Below, piece after piece: positions 58,493 through 59,994 of a DNA stretch of 59,994 nt; the stretch's first letter is position 1; each line of letters starts with the position of its first letter. Made by a program: the position numbers and the translations under genes. The stretch comes from Planctomycetia bacterium (GTDB taxonomy: Bacteria > Planctomycetota > Phycisphaerae > Phycisphaerales > SM1A02), in contig SXUJ01000159.1 of NCBI GenBank assembly GCA_005790565.1, positions 1-59,994 on the forward strand, given 5' to 3'. The notes under the pieces were generated by a model. That model saw nothing but the letters and a program-made list of their open reading frames with translations. It made no database searches and was not told where the DNA came from.

Positions 58493-58520
58493 GGGTGAGA
58501 GATCCTACGCCATGAAGAAC

Positions 58521-58548
58521 AAGGGCGCGCGGAAGTCCGCGCGCCCTT
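58521..58548 (-). terminator. Rho-independent terminator-like hairpin downstream of dnaK
   Basis: 12-bp stem AAGGGCGCGCGG/CCGCGCGCCCTT, tetraloop, GTTCTTC downstream on minus strand. Confidence 0.7.
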
Positions 58549-58571
58549 GAGAGGAGACCTACCTTGGAGTT

Positions 58572-59994
58572 TTATGCATCCTTGACTTCGAAATCCGCGT
58601 CGATGACATCGTCCTTCTTGGACCCAGTGGAGTTCTCGGTAGTCTCCGCCTTGGGTGCAGCGCCTGCTTCACTCACGGGGATTTTGCCGAGTTCAACGCT
58701 GGCGTCGCTGAGTTGCTTCATGGCCGCTTCGATTGCCGCCTTGTCATCGCTCTTGATGCGTTCTTCGAGATTCGCGGCCGCGCTCTCAATGGTTCCACGA
58801 AGAGCCGCAGGCACGCGCTCGCCAACATCCGCGAGCGCTTTCTTCGTGCCGTACACCAGTTGCTCGGCCTGATTCTTGAGGTCAACGAGTTCACGACGCG
58901 TTTTGTCGCTCGCTGCATTTTCCTCCGCCTCGCGCTTCATGCGCTCGACTTCGTCCTTGGAGAGGCCGGAGGAACCCGTGATCTTCACTTCCTGCTTCTT
59001 GTTCGTGGCCTTGTCGGTGGCGCTCACATTGAGAATGCCGTTCGCATCGAGAGCGAACTCCACTTCAATCTGGGGCGCCCCTCGCTGGGCAGACGCGATG
59101 CCGGTGAGATCGAATCGCCCGAGCGTTCGATTGTCGGACGCGAATTGCCGTTCGCCTTGAAGGACATGAATCGTCACCGAAGTTTGCCCATCGCTCGCGG
59201 TCGAAAAAACTTCCTTCTTGCTCGTCGGAATCGTCGTGTTGCGAGGAATGAGTGTGGTCATCACGCTCCCAAGTGTCTCCACGCCCAAGGAGAGCGGCGT
59301 GACGTCGAGAAGCAGCACATCCTTGACATCCCCCATCAGCACGCCACCCTGAATGGCTGCGCCGATGGCGACGACTTCGTCTGGATTGATGGAGCGGTCG
59401 AGCGCCTTCGCTTGGAAGATTTCCTTCGCGATGTCTTGGACTTTAGGAATGCGAATCGAACCACCGACCATCACAACTTCTTCGATGTCCTTGGGATCGA
59501 GTTTCGAGTCGCGAATCGCTTGCTCGCACGGGCCACGCAGTCGCGCGAAAAGATCCGCGCACATCGACTCAAACCCGACGCGCGTGATGGTGGTCTGAAG
59601 GTGCTTCGGTCCATTCTGGTCGGCCGTGATGTAGGCGAGGTTCACACTTGTCTCGAGTTGCGTCGAGAGTTCGATCTTTGCTTTTTCAGCGGCTTCCTTC
59701 AAGCGTTGGAGAGCCATCGCATCGCTGCGGATGTCGATGCCTTCCTTCTTCCGGAAATCCTCGGCGAGCGAGTTGATGATTCGTTGATCAAAGTCGTCGC
59801 CACCGAGGTGACCGTCGCCGTTACTCGAAAGCACTTCGAAGACGCCGTCGCCGACATCGAGGATGGAAATGTCGAAGGTACCACCGCCGAGGTCGAAGAC
59901 GGCGATGCGGGCGTTCTTCTTCTTTTCGAGGCCGTAGGCAAGTGCAGCGGCAGTGGGCTCATTGATGATGCGCCCCACCTTGAGCCCGGCGATC
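58572..59994 (-). CDS. dnaK: Molecular chaperone DnaK, C-terminal part (gene continues beyond window)
   Basis: [59 protein letters not shown]; frame is open to the window end. Confidence 0.97.
   Translation of the reverse strand, partial: IAGLKVGRIINEPTAAALAYGLEKKKNARIAVFDLGGGTFDISILDVGDGVFEVLSSNGDGHLGGDDFDQRIINSLAEDFRKKEGIDIRSDAMALQRLKEAAEKAKIELSTQLETSVNLAYITADQNGPKHLQTTITRVGFESMCADLFARLRGPCEQAIRDSKLDPKDIEEVVMVGGSIRIPKVQDIAKEIFQAKALDRSINPDEVVAIGAAIQGGVLMGDVKDVLLLDVTPLSLGVETLGSVMTTLIPRNTTIPTSKKEVFSTASDGQTSVTIHVLQGERQFASDNRTLGRFDLTGIASAQRGAPQIEVEFALDANGILNVSATDKATNKKQEVKITGSSGLSKDEVERMKREAEENAASDKTRRELVDLKNQAEQLVYGTKKALADVGERVPAALRGTIESAAANLEERIKSDDKAAIEAAMKQLSDASVELGKIPVSEAGAAPKAETTENSTGSKKDDVIDADFEVKDA

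Noticed and set aside
1-59994. CRISPR arrays, transposons, prophage, restriction or toxin-antitoxin loci
   Set aside because: No regularly spaced identical repeats, transposase, integrase, phage structural, methylase or toxin-like genes were seen.

Overview
Chromosomal window with a Planctomycetes (Phycisphaerae-like) character: dockerin-like Asp/Gly/Trp repeats, a DUF1501 and DUF1549/DUF1553 pair, a PEP-CTERM-like protein, a prepilin with FTLVELLVV, and a GDE plus GH63-like pair. About 40 protein genes, three tRNAs (Gly-GCC, Ser-TGA, Leu-GAG) and several rho-independent terminators can be supported. No CRISPR array, transposase, prophage or rRNA operon was seen. Most of the window is housekeeping or typical for the phylum: prfB, nuoB, smpB, rseP, dxr, rne/rng, ptsI, partial dnaK, queE, rsuA/rluB family. 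The observations most worth following up are: (1) prfB needs a +1 frameshift at CTT-TAA-C, with UAA in place of the usual UGA; (2) a roughly 360-nt minus-strand region (about 17.38-17.75 kb) with several hairpins and its own terminator, a candidate structured RNA; (3) a perfect-period 5 x 9-bp ACCTCCNNN tandem repeat whose fourth unit contains a start codon; (4) four dockerin-doublet exported proteins, one with the doublet at the N terminus; (5) a 12-copy 'D-x-x-G-[ND]-D-x-Y' repeat protein; (6) an IF2_N-like segment inside RNase E/G; (7) nuoB located away from other nuo genes and translationally coupled to an esterase. Nothing here is proven to be a new system. All assignments come from reading motifs, without database searches.
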